Source: Brevundimonas huaxiensis
GTDB taxonomy: Bacteria > Pseudomonadota > Alphaproteobacteria > Caulobacterales > Caulobacteraceae
DNA: 64,000 nucleotides
Assembly: GCF_014218725.1 (NCBI RefSeq)
Contig: NZ_JABBJE010000003.1
Span: 291,887-355,886, forward strand
Reading direction: 5' to 3'
The notes under the pieces are model-generated. The model was not told the DNA's origin. It saw only the letters and a program-made list of their open reading frames with translations, and ran no database searches. The number at the start of each line of letters is the position of its first letter. Position 1 is the first letter of the stretch. The position numbers and the translations under genes are program-made. Positions 36,356-45,306 of this stretch are shown one piece after another.

Positions 36356-37807
36356 CTAAGCGCCACGGTCGATCTCAACAGCATAGACGTGGTTGGCGCC
36401 ATGCATGTTCGACACGAAGACGATCCATTTTGCGTCCGGCGTGAAAGTCAGATTCGGCTCAAGCCGGTAGTCGTGGTTGGACAGATCCACGAGCCGCTCG
36501 GAGCGCAGATATTCGACGAAGATCTGGTTGTCCTTGTCGCTGGACGGATCTTCATCGACGATCGGTTCGGGGCGCAGCAGGACGAGCCATTTACCGTCGG
36601 GCGCATGAGCGACCATGTCGCCGTCGCCGCCGTCGCCAGCGAACAGACGGCCGTCCGGCGAGACGTTGTAATGGACCGACCAGTCATTCTGCTCGACCCG
36701 ACGATAGACCCGGCGGCCCGTCTCCAGATCGACCGAGGCGACCCAGAAGACCTGGCCGCGCGGGGTTTGCAGGTCATAGAGCACCTGTTTGCCGTCCGGG
36801 CTGAACCATTCGTGGCCGAAGATCTCGAAGTTCATCGTCCGCTGATGGGTCTTTCTCAGGCCCGTGCCATCTGCGCGGATAGCCCACATTCGATCCACGC
36901 GGTGCCAAGGCCCTTCATGGCAAAAGATGATCTGCTGGGGGTCGGTGGGCGAGAACTGCGTGTGGCCGATCCATTCGTTGGTCTTGTGGATCACGCGTCG
37001 CTCGCCCGTCGTCAGGTCGATGACGAAGATTTCCATCGGATAGCGCGCGGCCCAGCGTTGAAGCATCCGCACGCCCTTGGCGCGGGCGAAGTTCAGCGGC
37101 TTTCCGTCCGGCCCATCAGCTTCGTATTCGGCCTGATCGAAGCGGCGGTTGCGCGGATCGGGCACGGTCGGCTGGAGCGGTTGGCTGTCATAGGCCACGA
37201 AGCCCAGGAGCAGGCTCTCATCGGCATTGACCGAATTGATCTGACCGTTCGGTATCCGGCCGATCTCGCGACGCTGCTTGGTGTCGACGTCGATGACGAA
37301 CAGGGTCTTGGCGCGGTCCATCAACTGGCCTTCGCCAGGCGCGGTCACCGAATAATAGACGTTGCGCCCCTTGCGGCCCGTGAACATCAGGTCGGCGTCA
37401 TGGTCGGGGATCAGAACATCGACGGCCCAGGTCGCCAGATTGACGGTCGAGATGCCCTGAGGCGTCGAGATGACCATTAGGTCGGGCGCCCCAACCTTCT
37501 TGGGCAAGAACATGTTCTTGTAGAAATAGGGCTTTCCGCCCCCGCCATCGGGCGAGACGCGGCGGATGCGATGGCCGGTCTTGGGATCGATCCACTCGGT
37601 CGGCACGGGGCCGTTCCAGTGCGCCCGCTCGATCGGCGTCTCTTGAGTCGAGGGCGGGGCTGTGTTGGGCGCGGGCCAGACGGGGGTCTGTCCCAACGTT
37701 GGCGGGATGGCCGGCGTAGCCTGCGCCTGAGCGGTCGTCGTGGCGAAGGCCCCTGCGGCGGGGGCGCTGAGCAGGGCCTTCAGGGCGGTGCGTCTCGAGG
37801 TCGTCAT
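36356..37807 (-). CDS. ogl: Oligogalacturonate lyase (PL22), Tat-exported
   Basis: 483 residues. A Tat-type signal (TSRRTALKALL) points to the periplasm. The seven-bladed propeller of PL22 is recognised by FCHEGPWHRVDRMWAI, FGHEWFSPDGKQVLYD and WSVHYNVSPDGRLF, which carry the His ligands for the catalytic metal. It cleaves unsaturated di- and oligogalacturonides to 5-keto-4-deoxyuronate, the substrate of KduI. It is the last gene of a minus-strand run that starts at the rhamnonate dehydratase; 27 nt separate it from the glycosidase-like gene. Confidence 0.92.
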   Translation of the reverse strand: MTTSRRTALKALLSAPAAGAFATTTAQAQATPAIPPTLGQTPVWPAPNTAPPSTQETPIERAHWNGPVPTEWIDPKTGHRIRRVSPDGGGGKPYFYKNMFLPKKVGAPDLMVISTPQGISTVNLATWAVDVLIPDHDADLMFTGRKGRNVYYSVTAPGEGQLMDRAKTLFVIDVDTKQRREIGRIPNGQINSVNADESLLLGFVAYDSQPLQPTVPDPRNRRFDQAEYEADGPDGKPLNFARAKGVRMLQRWAARYPMEIFVIDLTTGERRVIHKTNEWIGHTQFSPTDPQQIIFCHEGPWHRVDRMWAIRADGTGLRKTHQRTMNFEIFGHEWFSPDGKQVLYDLQTPRGQVFWVASVDLETGRRVYRRVEQNDWSVHYNVSPDGRLFAGDGGDGDMVAHAPDGKWLVLLRPEPIVDEDPSSDKDNQIFVEYLRSERLVDLSNHDYRLEPNLTFTPDAKWIVFVSNMHGANHVYAVEIDRGA

Positions 37808-37834
37808 TGGGGCGGTCCTCTCGGGTTGTCTGGA

Positions 37835-40117
37835 TTAGGGCGCGGGCGTCAGGCCTTCGACGCGAACGGTCCAGCCTTCCTTTGGGAAGCCGGGCGCGTG
37901 GCCGCTGGACCCGTCCCAACCCGCCGCCATCAGACCGACGGCCATAAGCAGGGATCCGTTGGACGGGAAATAGGTCTCGGCTGCGCGGCGATAGCCGGGA
38001 CCGTCGGGATTGACCGCCATCGTCACGCCGCCGGCGCCGGCCGAAACGGGCACCAGTTCGTCGGCGTGTTCGTCCAGGTGAACGCGAGGCGTCATGCCGG
38101 TAACGCCCCACTGATTGTTCTTCAGGTCGGCGAACAGCCAGTTCACCGCCTTGTCCGGTTCGCCAAGGCGAGCCGCCGTCATCGCCATCATCGGGAAGTC
38201 CCAACCCCAGGTCTGGCGGACGTCCCAGTTCTGCTCCACCGCTTCAAACGTGCGGCGCATGGTGGCGGGATCGATCCGCGCGCCCGGAATGAAGCCATAG
38301 GCCATCAGGAAGGAGGGATGGTCGCGATTCTTGCACTGAGCCGCCGCCGCGTGTCGGCGACAGGCGTCGGACATGGCCGTCTCCCAGAAGTCCGGCACGC
38401 TCTCGACAGGCAGATACAGGTCGTCCCTCATTGGCGGCGGCGCGATCTTGGCCAAGGCCTGATCCCAGTCGATGCGGCGGGCCTGACCCTTGCGTTCGCG
38501 CCACTGTTGGGCGGTTTCCAGGGCCCAGCGGAAATATTCGACCTCGAAGGTCGGGTTCGCCGTAGTCAGGGGATCGTAGTTCTCCTGGGCCGGGATCATC
38601 GGCGTGCCCAGGTTCAGGCGGCCGTCGTGTTCGATGGGCCAGGAGGCCAACGGGTCGGCGGTGGCCTCGACCACCTCGCCGTATCGATCCAGCACGGCCG
38701 GGTCCTTCTCGGCGCGCCAGACCAGTTCGGCCAAAAGGATCGGATGCGGCTGTTGCCACATGATGAAGGGCGAGACGAGGCTGGGGCTGTTGCGGCCCTC
38801 GGGTCCGACCATCTTGGGCCACCAGGCGCCCTTGACGTGGTGACGGGCGGCCTCGGCGCGCGCGTTGTCCAGATTGCCGACGTACCAAGGCAGGCTGCGT
38901 TCAAGCATGTCGGGGTGGCCCCACATGGCCTGCCAGCCAGCGTGCCAGGGGTGCATTTCGAGGTGGAACTTGCCGTACCAGCTGTTGGAGAACAGGCCTT
39001 CTTCTTGCGGCGGCAGTTCGCCGGCGCCGTTCACCGCTGACAGGTACTGCGACAGGACGACGCGACGTTCGAGTTCTGCCGCTCGCGGATCGGTAGAGCC
39101 CGTAAAATCAACGGCGCCGCCCTGGGTCCAGAAACTGTTCCAGTGTCCAGTCGTTGCCTGGACGCTGGCGGAGTAAGCAGGCGTCTTCTCAACGGGCTCT
39201 TGCTGATCGAAGCGGACCATGACGGTCAGCCGGTCGCGACCAGCAGCGGCCACGCGGAAGGCGTCGGGGCCGCTTTGTTCGATCTTACCGGATGCGGTAA
39301 TGCCGGAATAATAGGTGGTGTCGTCCAGGATGCGGCGAATGTGGACGTCGCCTGTGTCGGAGGCGACGATATTCAGGCTCTGGTCGCCATCGCTCTGGAA
39401 CATCGTCGGGTCGGGATTGATGGCGGGGTTCACGCCCGGATAGCGGACCTGGACGCCGAGGCCCTGAGATGAAACGAGAGATGAGGCGATCTCGACCATC
39501 AGCATATCCACGGTCGGGTGGACGCGGGTCACGATCTCGACCGACTGGCCGTCGTAGGTGAAGCGGCTGGTCAGGGCGCCGGACCACAAGTCCAGCGTCT
39601 GGCGTGTGTCAGCGATCTTGGCGAAGTCCAGCGCCTTGCCGTCGGCGAAGCTCAGGCCGATGCGACTCAGCGAGAACCGATGCGGATTGGCCCGCAGCCA
39701 GGTGTAGGCGGGCTGGGTCTCGGTGACGGTCCACGATTTCATCCAGGCATAGGGCTGTTCGCCCCGGCCCGGCACGTGAACATCGATCAGGCCGTCCTGT
39801 TCAGTATAGCCGTGCGGGTTAGGAAAGCTGTGCCAGGCCCATTGGGCCATGGTCAGCAGGGGCGCCAATTCCGAATACTGTTCCGGGAAGGTTTGAAGCC
39901 CGGTAATGTCGGCGGTGAAGCCTAGGTCGCCGTTGCCCAGCATGATCGGGGCATGGCGGTCGATGGCGGTCAGGGTCACGTTGTGGTGCGTGACCAAGGC
40001 GTGGCGGTCGATCGGCGCGGCGGGCGCCACGGCGGCGGTGGGCGCGACCGTTTGGGCGCAAGCGGTCGTGGAAACGGCCAAGAGCGTGAAGCCGAGGAGG
40101 GCGGTGCGAAGACGCAT
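37835..40117 (-). CDS. Secreted six-hairpin glycosidase-like protein, unclassified
   Basis: 760 residues with a signal peptide (MRLRTALLGFTLLAVSTTACA). The C-terminal two-thirds looks like an (alpha/alpha)6 barrel: YLSAVNGAGELPPQEEGLFSNSWYGKFHLEMHPWHAGWQAMWG is reminiscent of GH65/GH95-type enzymes, where such a His/Trp block lines the active site. The N-terminal third is beta-rich and could be the supersandwich domain those families carry. I do not recognise a CAZy family with certainty. It sits between a rhamnose transporter and oligogalacturonate lyase, so a rhamnosidase or rhamnogalacturonyl hydrolase role is inferred. Its ATG overlaps the MFS stop (TGATG). Confidence 0.7.
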   Translation of the reverse strand: MRLRTALLGFTLLAVSTTACAQTVAPTAAVAPAAPIDRHALVTHHNVTLTAIDRHAPIMLGNGDLGFTADITGLQTFPEQYSELAPLLTMAQWAWHSFPNPHGYTEQDGLIDVHVPGRGEQPYAWMKSWTVTETQPAYTWLRANPHRFSLSRIGLSFADGKALDFAKIADTRQTLDLWSGALTSRFTYDGQSVEIVTRVHPTVDMLMVEIASSLVSSQGLGVQVRYPGVNPAINPDPTMFQSDGDQSLNIVASDTGDVHIRRILDDTTYYSGITASGKIEQSGPDAFRVAAAGRDRLTVMVRFDQQEPVEKTPAYSASVQATTGHWNSFWTQGGAVDFTGSTDPRAAELERRVVLSQYLSAVNGAGELPPQEEGLFSNSWYGKFHLEMHPWHAGWQAMWGHPDMLERSLPWYVGNLDNARAEAARHHVKGAWWPKMVGPEGRNSPSLVSPFIMWQQPHPILLAELVWRAEKDPAVLDRYGEVVEATADPLASWPIEHDGRLNLGTPMIPAQENYDPLTTANPTFEVEYFRWALETAQQWRERKGQARRIDWDQALAKIAPPPMRDDLYLPVESVPDFWETAMSDACRRHAAAAQCKNRDHPSFLMAYGFIPGARIDPATMRRTFEAVEQNWDVRQTWGWDFPMMAMTAARLGEPDKAVNWLFADLKNNQWGVTGMTPRVHLDEHADELVPVSAGAGGVTMAVNPDGPGYRRAAETYFPSNGSLLMAVGLMAAGWDGSSGHAPGFPKEGWTVRVEGLTPAP

Positions 40118-41382
40118 CACTTCGCCTCCGCCTTCCGCCCCAGTCCCGCACCTTTCCAGCCGTACCAGGCGACGACGGCGAAGCAGGCGGCAGGCAGGAA
40201 GAAGGCGACATTGGCGCCGTACAGATCGGCGATCCGGCCCATCGGCCAAGGCAGCAGAACCCCCCCGCCAATGGCCATGACCATGAGGGACGAGGCCTTC
40301 TTGGTGCCGGCGCCCAGGCCGGCGGTGCCCAGGGCGAAGATGGTCGCGAACATGGTGGACATGAAGAAGAAGACGGCCAGCAGGGCGATGGGCGAGACCT
40401 TGTCGATACCGGCGGCGACAATCAGCGTCAGCATGACATTGATGATGCCATAGGTCGTCAGAAGCACGCGTGGCTTGATCTTCAACAGCAGGGCGGTGGC
40501 GAAGAAACGGCCCACCAGATAGCCGATGGCCGCCAGCGACAGCATGAAGGCGCCCTGCTGCGAGGTCAGGCCCTCCCAGTTGTGCGTCACCAGATTGATG
40601 AAATAGGCGCCGATGCCGACCTGGGCGCCGATGTAGAGGGCCTGGGTGATCACGCCGGCGACGAAGTGAGGCTGTTTGGACAGGGGCAGGGCGGGGGCGT
40701 CGCCTTCCACCGCGCCGCCGTGGTCGGACAGGCCGGTCTCCGGCAGACGGGCGCGCCAGACGGCGAGGGCGAACAGGACCACGCCGACGGCGATCAGTCC
40801 ATAGACGATCTGGATCGAACGGGTCGCGCCGCCCAGGGCTTCTGTCGTCGTCGGGCTGAAAAAGACCGCGCCGCCGATCAGGGGGCCGAAGAAGACGCCC
40901 AGGGCGTTGAACGACTGGGCCAGGTTCAGCCGCTGTGAGGCCTTGGCCGGATCGCCCAGGACATTGACGTAGGTGTCGGCGCTGGTCTCCAGGATGCACA
41001 GACCGGCGGCAAGAACGAACATCGATCCGACGAAGGGCAGGAAGGCGCCTGCGCCCGCCGCCGGGATAAACAGCAAGGTGCCGATGGCGGTGACCGCCAG
41101 GCCCGACACGATGCCGAACTTGTATCCCCGCGCATGCAGCAGCATGCCCGCCGGAATTGACAGCAGCAGATAGGCTCCGAAATAGGCGATCTGCAGCCAG
41201 GCGCTGTCGGCCTGGCTGATGCTCAGCGTCTCCTGGAAATGCTTGTTCAGCACGTCCAGCAGGCCGTAGGCCAGGCCCCAGATCAGGAAGCAGGCGATGG
41301 CGAAGGCCAGCGGGCCCTTCAACGACCCGGCGGGCTGCGCCAAGCCTCCGGGAGTGTGGGCGGCGTCGGTCTCGATGACCAT
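40117..41382 (-). CDS. Sugar MFS transporter (FucP-like), candidate L-rhamnose permease
   Basis: 421 residues, 12 membrane helices, AGGAGA 6 nt ahead of the ATG. The motif LETSADTYVNVLGDPAKASQRLNLAQSFNALGVFFGPLIGG is typical of the FucP/GluP branch of the major facilitator superfamily (proton symport of 6-deoxyhexoses and hexoses). Its position inside the rhamnose gene run makes L-rhamnose the best guess. Confidence 0.85.
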   Translation of the reverse strand: MVIETDAAHTPGGLAQPAGSLKGPLAFAIACFLIWGLAYGLLDVLNKHFQETLSISQADSAWLQIAYFGAYLLLSIPAGMLLHARGYKFGIVSGLAVTAIGTLLFIPAAGAGAFLPFVGSMFVLAAGLCILETSADTYVNVLGDPAKASQRLNLAQSFNALGVFFGPLIGGAVFFSPTTTEALGGATRSIQIVYGLIAVGVVLFALAVWRARLPETGLSDHGGAVEGDAPALPLSKQPHFVAGVITQALYIGAQVGIGAYFINLVTHNWEGLTSQQGAFMLSLAAIGYLVGRFFATALLLKIKPRVLLTTYGIINVMLTLIVAAGIDKVSPIALLAVFFFMSTMFATIFALGTAGLGAGTKKASSLMVMAIGGGVLLPWPMGRIADLYGANVAFFLPAACFAVVAWYGWKGAGLGRKAEAK

Positions 41383-41441
41383 GGGGTATTCTCCTGGTGT
41401 TCCTCGGGCCTCGCCGTCTTGATGCGACTTAGGCGGATGGG

Positions 41442-42344
41442 TCAGATACGGTAGATCGCCTCGGCGTTGGCGGCGAACAGGCGGTCGCGTTCGTCGACCG
41501 AGAAGTCGGTCGTGATCGCGTCGAAGGCGGAATAGAAGGCGTGGAAGGTGCCGTGGACGCTCTCGACCGGGAAGTCGGAGGCGAACATGGCGCGCTCGGT
41601 TCCAAAGGCCTCAATGCACGGCAGAACGATGGGGCGTATGCTGTCGGGCGTCCAGGCGCGGTCGGTGATGCCCAGGCCCGAGATCTTGATCGAGACCTGA
41701 GGCTGGGCGGCCAGCAAGCGCAGACCGGTTCGCCAGCGCTCCATCCCTGCCGCGTCCCGGTCGGTCGGCAGGCCGGCGTGGTTGACGATGATCGGGATGT
41801 CGGGATGGCGCGCGGCGATGATGGCGGCGGTCGCCATCTGTGCCGGATAGAGCTGGAGGTCGAACGACAGACCGTGGCGCGCCAGCTTGGCGAAGCCCTC
41901 GACCCATTTCGGATCACGCAACAGATCGCGGATCGTGTAGGTCTTCAGCGGGTCTTCATGCCAGCAGACGATCTGGCGCACGCCGCGTACGTTCGGCCTG
42001 GCGGCGTGGGCCTCCAGCAGGGCGTCCAGGTCGGGATCCAGCATATCGGCGCCGGCGACGATGGCGTGCGGATAACCACTGTTATCGGCAAGCGACTGAA
42101 GCCAGTCGGTTTCGGCCAGTTGTTGACCGACGGGCTGACCGGCCTCGACATGGACGATCTTGTCCACGCGCCAGTCGGCCGTGTCCGTCAGGTAGTCCTC
42201 CAGCAGATAGTTTGCGTTGGCGATGGGCGACATATCTCCCGCCGGATTGTTCGGCAGGGGATCGTCCTGAAGCCAGCCATAGCGCGCACGCGATAGGTCC
42301 CACAGGTGGACGTGGCTGTCGACAATGCGAAGGTCCGAAGCCAC
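41442..42344 (-). CDS. Amidohydrolase-family lactonase, probable L-rhamnono-1,4-lactonase
   Basis: 300 residues, TIM-barrel amidohydrolase type 2. RIVDSHVHLWDL at the N-terminus gives the first metal His pair, IVNHAGLP and MFASDFPVES the remaining ligands with the catalytic Asp. The family includes L-rhamnono- and L-fucono-lactonases. Between KDR dehydrogenase and the MFS gene it should open the lactone made by the rhamnose dehydrogenase at 46.1 kb. The substrate is inferred from context. Confidence 0.82.
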   Translation of the reverse strand: MASDLRIVDSHVHLWDLSRARYGWLQDDPLPNNPAGDMSPIANANYLLEDYLTDTADWRVDKIVHVEAGQPVGQQLAETDWLQSLADNSGYPHAIVAGADMLDPDLDALLEAHAARPNVRGVRQIVCWHEDPLKTYTIRDLLRDPKWVEGFAKLARHGLSFDLQLYPAQMATAAIIAARHPDIPIIVNHAGLPTDRDAAGMERWRTGLRLLAAQPQVSIKISGLGITDRAWTPDSIRPIVLPCIEAFGTERAMFASDFPVESVHGTFHAFYSAFDAITTDFSVDERDRLFAANAEAIYRI

Positions 42345-42353
42345 GCGTGCGTC

Positions 42354-43106
42354 CTAATAGGTCGTTCTGCCGCCCGACGTGTCGAACGTCGAGGCGGTGG
42401 TGAAGCTGCATTCTTCGGAGGCCATGAAGCAGACCATGGCGGCGCTCTCCTCGACTTCGCCCAGGCGGCCCATGGGGATCTTGGAGCGCATGTAGTCAAC
42501 CTGGCTCCGGGGCAGTTGCTCCAGGATCGGGCTGTCGAAGATGGCGGGGGTCAGGCTGTTGGCGATGACGCCCTTGCCGGCCAATTCCTTGCCCAGTGAT
42601 TTGGTGAAGCCGATGACGCCGGCCTTGGAGGCGGAATAGGCGCTTGCGTTCGGATTGCCCTCCTTGCCCGCGACCGAGGCCACGTTGACGATGCGGCCAT
42701 AGCCGCCCTCCAGCATGTAGGGCACGACGGCGCGACAGCAGTAGAAGACGCCGTTCAGATTGATGTCGACGACCCTCTTCCAACTATCGATCGGAAACTC
42801 CTGCACCGGGACGGTGGCGCCGGTGATGCCGGCCGAGGCGACCAGGATGTCGATGCGGCCGTCCAGCGCCTGGGCCGAGGCCTCGGCCGCAGCAGCGACG
42901 GCGTCGGGGTCGGCGACGTCCAGGGCCATCACATGGGCGGCCCCGACCTCGGCGGCCGCGGCCGTCAGCGCCTCGGCGTTGAGGTCCCACAGCACGACCT
43001 TGCCGCCCTCGGCGACGATGCGGGCGGCGGCGGCCTTACCCAGACCCGACGCGCCGCCGGTGACGACGGCGGTGCGGCCCGAAAAGCGGCCCTGATAGGC
43101 GCTCAT
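42354..43106 (-). CDS. SDR dehydrogenase, probable 2-keto-3-deoxy-L-rhamnonate 4-dehydrogenase
   Basis: 250 residues, classical short-chain dehydrogenase: TAVVTGGASGLGKAAA cofactor motif, VNVASVAG with the Ser, and SAYSASKAG with the Tyr/Lys pair. It overlaps the preceding hydrolase gene by four bases. In the diketo-hydrolase branch of rhamnose breakdown this enzyme oxidises 2-keto-3-deoxy-L-rhamnonate to the 2,4-diketo acid. Assignment is by order of genes. Confidence 0.82.
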   Translation of the reverse strand: MSAYQGRFSGRTAVVTGGASGLGKAAAARIVAEGGKVVLWDLNAEALTAAAAEVGAAHVMALDVADPDAVAAAAEASAQALDGRIDILVASAGITGATVPVQEFPIDSWKRVVDINLNGVFYCCRAVVPYMLEGGYGRIVNVASVAGKEGNPNASAYSASKAGVIGFTKSLGKELAGKGVIANSLTPAIFDSPILEQLPRSQVDYMRSKIPMGRLGEVEESAAMVCFMASEECSFTTASTFDTSGGRTTY

Positions 43107-43951
43107 TGCGTCCACTCCACGAAGGTCTGACCCTGTTCGCCCAGCTTCTGGATGCCCAGACGGACCGTGTCGCCCGGTTTGAGATAGAGGGGCGGCTTCT
43201 GGCCAAGACCCACACCGGGCGGGGTGCCGGTGGTGATCAGGTCGCCCGGCTCCAGCGTCATGAACTCGGACAGATAGGAGACGATTTCGGCGACCCCGAA
43301 GATCATGGTCCGGGTGTTCCCGGTCTGCATCCGCTTGCCGTTCAGATCCAGCCACATGTCCAGGTTCTGCACGTCGCCGACCTCGTCGGTGGTGACGATC
43401 CAGGGGCCGACGGGGCCGAAGGTGTCGCAGCCCTTGCCCTTGTCCCAAGTGCCGCCCCGCTCGGTCTGATAGGCGCGCTCGGACACGTCGTTGATCAGCA
43501 CGTAGCCGGCGACGTGATCCAGGGCCTCGGCCTTGGAGACGTAAGAGGCGGGCTTGCCGATGACGATGCCCAGCTCGACCTCCCAGTCGGTCTTTTCCGA
43601 GCCGCGCGGGATGACCACGTCGTCGTTCGGTCCGTTCAGACAGGTGATGGCCTTGGTGAACAGAACCGGCTCGGCCGGGATCGGCAGGTTCGATTCCGCC
43701 GCGTGGTCGGCGAAGTTCAGGCCGATGGCGATGAACTTGCGGCTGCCCTTGACCGGCACGCCGTAGCGGGGCTGGCCCTCGACCAAAGGGAGGGTGGTCG
43801 GGTCGACGGCCTTCAGCGCGTCGAGCGCCGGGCCATGCAGTTGGTCCGGCGTAATGTCGGCGATAACGCCCGACAGATCGCGGATGCGGCCCTCGGCGTC
43901 CAGCGTGCCCGGCTTTTCCTGGCCCTTGGGGCCGTAACGCAGCAGTTTCAT
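43103..43951 (-). CDS. Fumarylacetoacetate-hydrolase family, probable 2,4-diketo-3-deoxy-L-rhamnonate hydrolase
   Basis: 282 residues. The FAH C-terminal fold is clear: FIAIGLNFADHAAES, KTDWEVELGIVIGKPASYV (metal Glu residues), GYVLINDVSERAYQTER and LITTGTPPGVGLGQKPP. Members next to a rhamnonate or fuconate dehydratase split the 2,4-diketo acid into pyruvate and L-lactate. The L-lactate dehydrogenase gene at 46.9 kb fits this end product. Confidence 0.88.
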   Translation of the reverse strand: MKLLRYGPKGQEKPGTLDAEGRIRDLSGVIADITPDQLHGPALDALKAVDPTTLPLVEGQPRYGVPVKGSRKFIAIGLNFADHAAESNLPIPAEPVLFTKAITCLNGPNDDVVIPRGSEKTDWEVELGIVIGKPASYVSKAEALDHVAGYVLINDVSERAYQTERGGTWDKGKGCDTFGPVGPWIVTTDEVGDVQNLDMWLDLNGKRMQTGNTRTMIFGVAEIVSYLSEFMTLEPGDLITTGTPPGVGLGQKPPLYLKPGDTVRLGIQKLGEQGQTFVEWTQ

Positions 43952-43972
43952 GGTGGAGGAAGGGCTTTCGTC

Positions 43973-45166
43973 TTAACGCGCGTAGGGGCGATGCAGGGCG
44001 ATGTCGCGGTTCAGCTCGACGCCGAAGCCGGGCGTATCTGGAACCTTCAGGCGGCCGTTTACGGGGACAGGTTCGCCGATCAGTTGCGGATGGAACATCG
44101 GCACGACCTCGTCGGCGCCGGGGGCCATCATCAGGAATTCGGCGAACGGGCTGTTATGGCGCGTCACCACGAAGTGGTAGGAATAGACCGACGAGCCGTG
44201 AGGGATCATCAGCACGCCCTTCGCGTCCGCCAAGGCCGAAATCTTCTGCAGTTCGGTGACGCCGCCGCACCAGCCCACGTCCGGCTGGATGATGTCGCAG
44301 CATTCCATTTCCAGCAGCATGCGGAAGCCCCAGCGGGTGGCCTCATGCTCGCCGGTCGTGACCAGCATCCCCTTGGGGGCGTTCTTCTTCAGCGCCTCAT
44401 AGCCCCAGTAGTCGTCGGGGCTGAGCGCCTCCTCGATCCATTTCAGACCCAGTTCGTGGGCTTCGTGGGCCAGCCGCGTGGCGTAGTTGAGGTCCAGCGC
44501 CATCCAGCAGTCGAACATCAGCCAGAAGTCGTCGCCGCAGGCGTTCCGCATGGCTTCAAGTTCAGCGATGTTCTTGTGCAGGCCTTCTTCGCCCTCGGCC
44601 GGGCCGTGGTGCAGCGGCATCTTGCCGCCGATGAAGCCCAGTTCCTTGGCTTTGTCGGGCCGCGCGCCTGTGGCGTAGAAGGTCAGCTCGTCTCGCACCG
44701 CCCCGCCCAGCATGGCGAAGACCGGCTCCTGACGCAGACGACCGAGCAGGTCCCACAGCGCCAGATCGACGCCGGAAATGGCGTTCACGACCAACCCCTT
44801 GCGGCCTTAGTACTGTGTCGAGAAATACATCTGGTCCCAGATCTTCTCGACCTCGGACGGGTCGCGACCTTCCAGGAAGCGGGCCAGGTGTTTCTCGACG
44901 ATATAGGCCGCCGGTTCGCCGCCGGTCGTGACCGCAAATCCGACCACGCCGTTCTCGGCTTCGATCTCGACGACCAAAGTGCCCAAGACGTTGATGCCGA
45001 AACTTCGGCGGCTCTGGCGGTATTCAGGATATTTCGCCATCGGCGTGGCGATGTGATCGTCGATCCAGTGGCCGTCGCCCTGATCGTGGTAGTCGGCGCC
45101 GCCCCCGGTTCCGTCGTTTTTCACGACAAAGGCGCGAACGTGTTTGATGCGAGGCGGTCGGATCAT
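43973..45166 (-). pseudogene. rhmD: L-rhamnonate dehydratase interrupted by an in-frame TAA
   Basis: 397 codons of an enolase-superfamily dehydratase. The N-terminal part ([34 protein letters not shown]) and the C-terminal part ([63 protein letters not shown]) are textbook RhmD, including metal Asp/Glu and catalytic His. Codon 120 is TAA (plus strand 44807-44809), in frame. Family members read YYGRKG here, so a Tyr codon TAC or TAT became TAA by one base. As written the protein ends before its active-site barrel. A restart at a GTG or at MVVNAIS would lack the capping domain. It heads the minus-strand rhamnose operon. Confidence 0.9.
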
Positions 45167-45173
45167 CGCACAA

Positions 45174-45190
45174 TCACTGAAAAATAGTGA
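45174..45190. promoter_or_regulatory. Inverted repeat TCACT-N7-AGTGA in the rhmD/IclR gap
   Basis: Five-base arms around GAAAAAT lie 8 nt upstream of the rhmD ATG and 117 nt from the divergent regulator. A likely operator for the IclR protein; not demonstrated. Confidence 0.4.
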
Positions 45191-45282
45191 GCGGCTCCCA
45201 TAATGCGGGATTTCACTGGCTTTCCCCTTTGCGTCACGTCAATGTCCCCTCTGTAGCCCCATACGACTTGCGCGTTTTGCTA

Positions 45283-45295
45283 CATTCTGAGAATG
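45283..45295. promoter_or_regulatory. Perfect 13-nt palindrome in front of the IclR gene
   Basis: CATTCTGAGAATG lies 11 nt before the ATG at 45307 and abuts its ribosome site GAGGA. Binding here could block translation start or transcription and give autoregulation. Confidence 0.35.
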
Positions 45296-45306
45296 AGGAT
45301 TACGAA

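Noticed and set aside
40118..40999. N-terminal extension of the glycosidase-like frame up to 40999
   Set aside because: This part is antisense-frame translation of the MFS transporter gene; the signal peptide and start are at 40117.
35562..44809. Stop-codon recoding (selenocysteine, pyrrolysine or reassigned stop) as the reason for the two in-frame stops
   Set aside because: The stops are TAG and TAA, neither is TGA, they replace different residues (Gln, Tyr), and all other genes end with normal stops including TAG and TAA.
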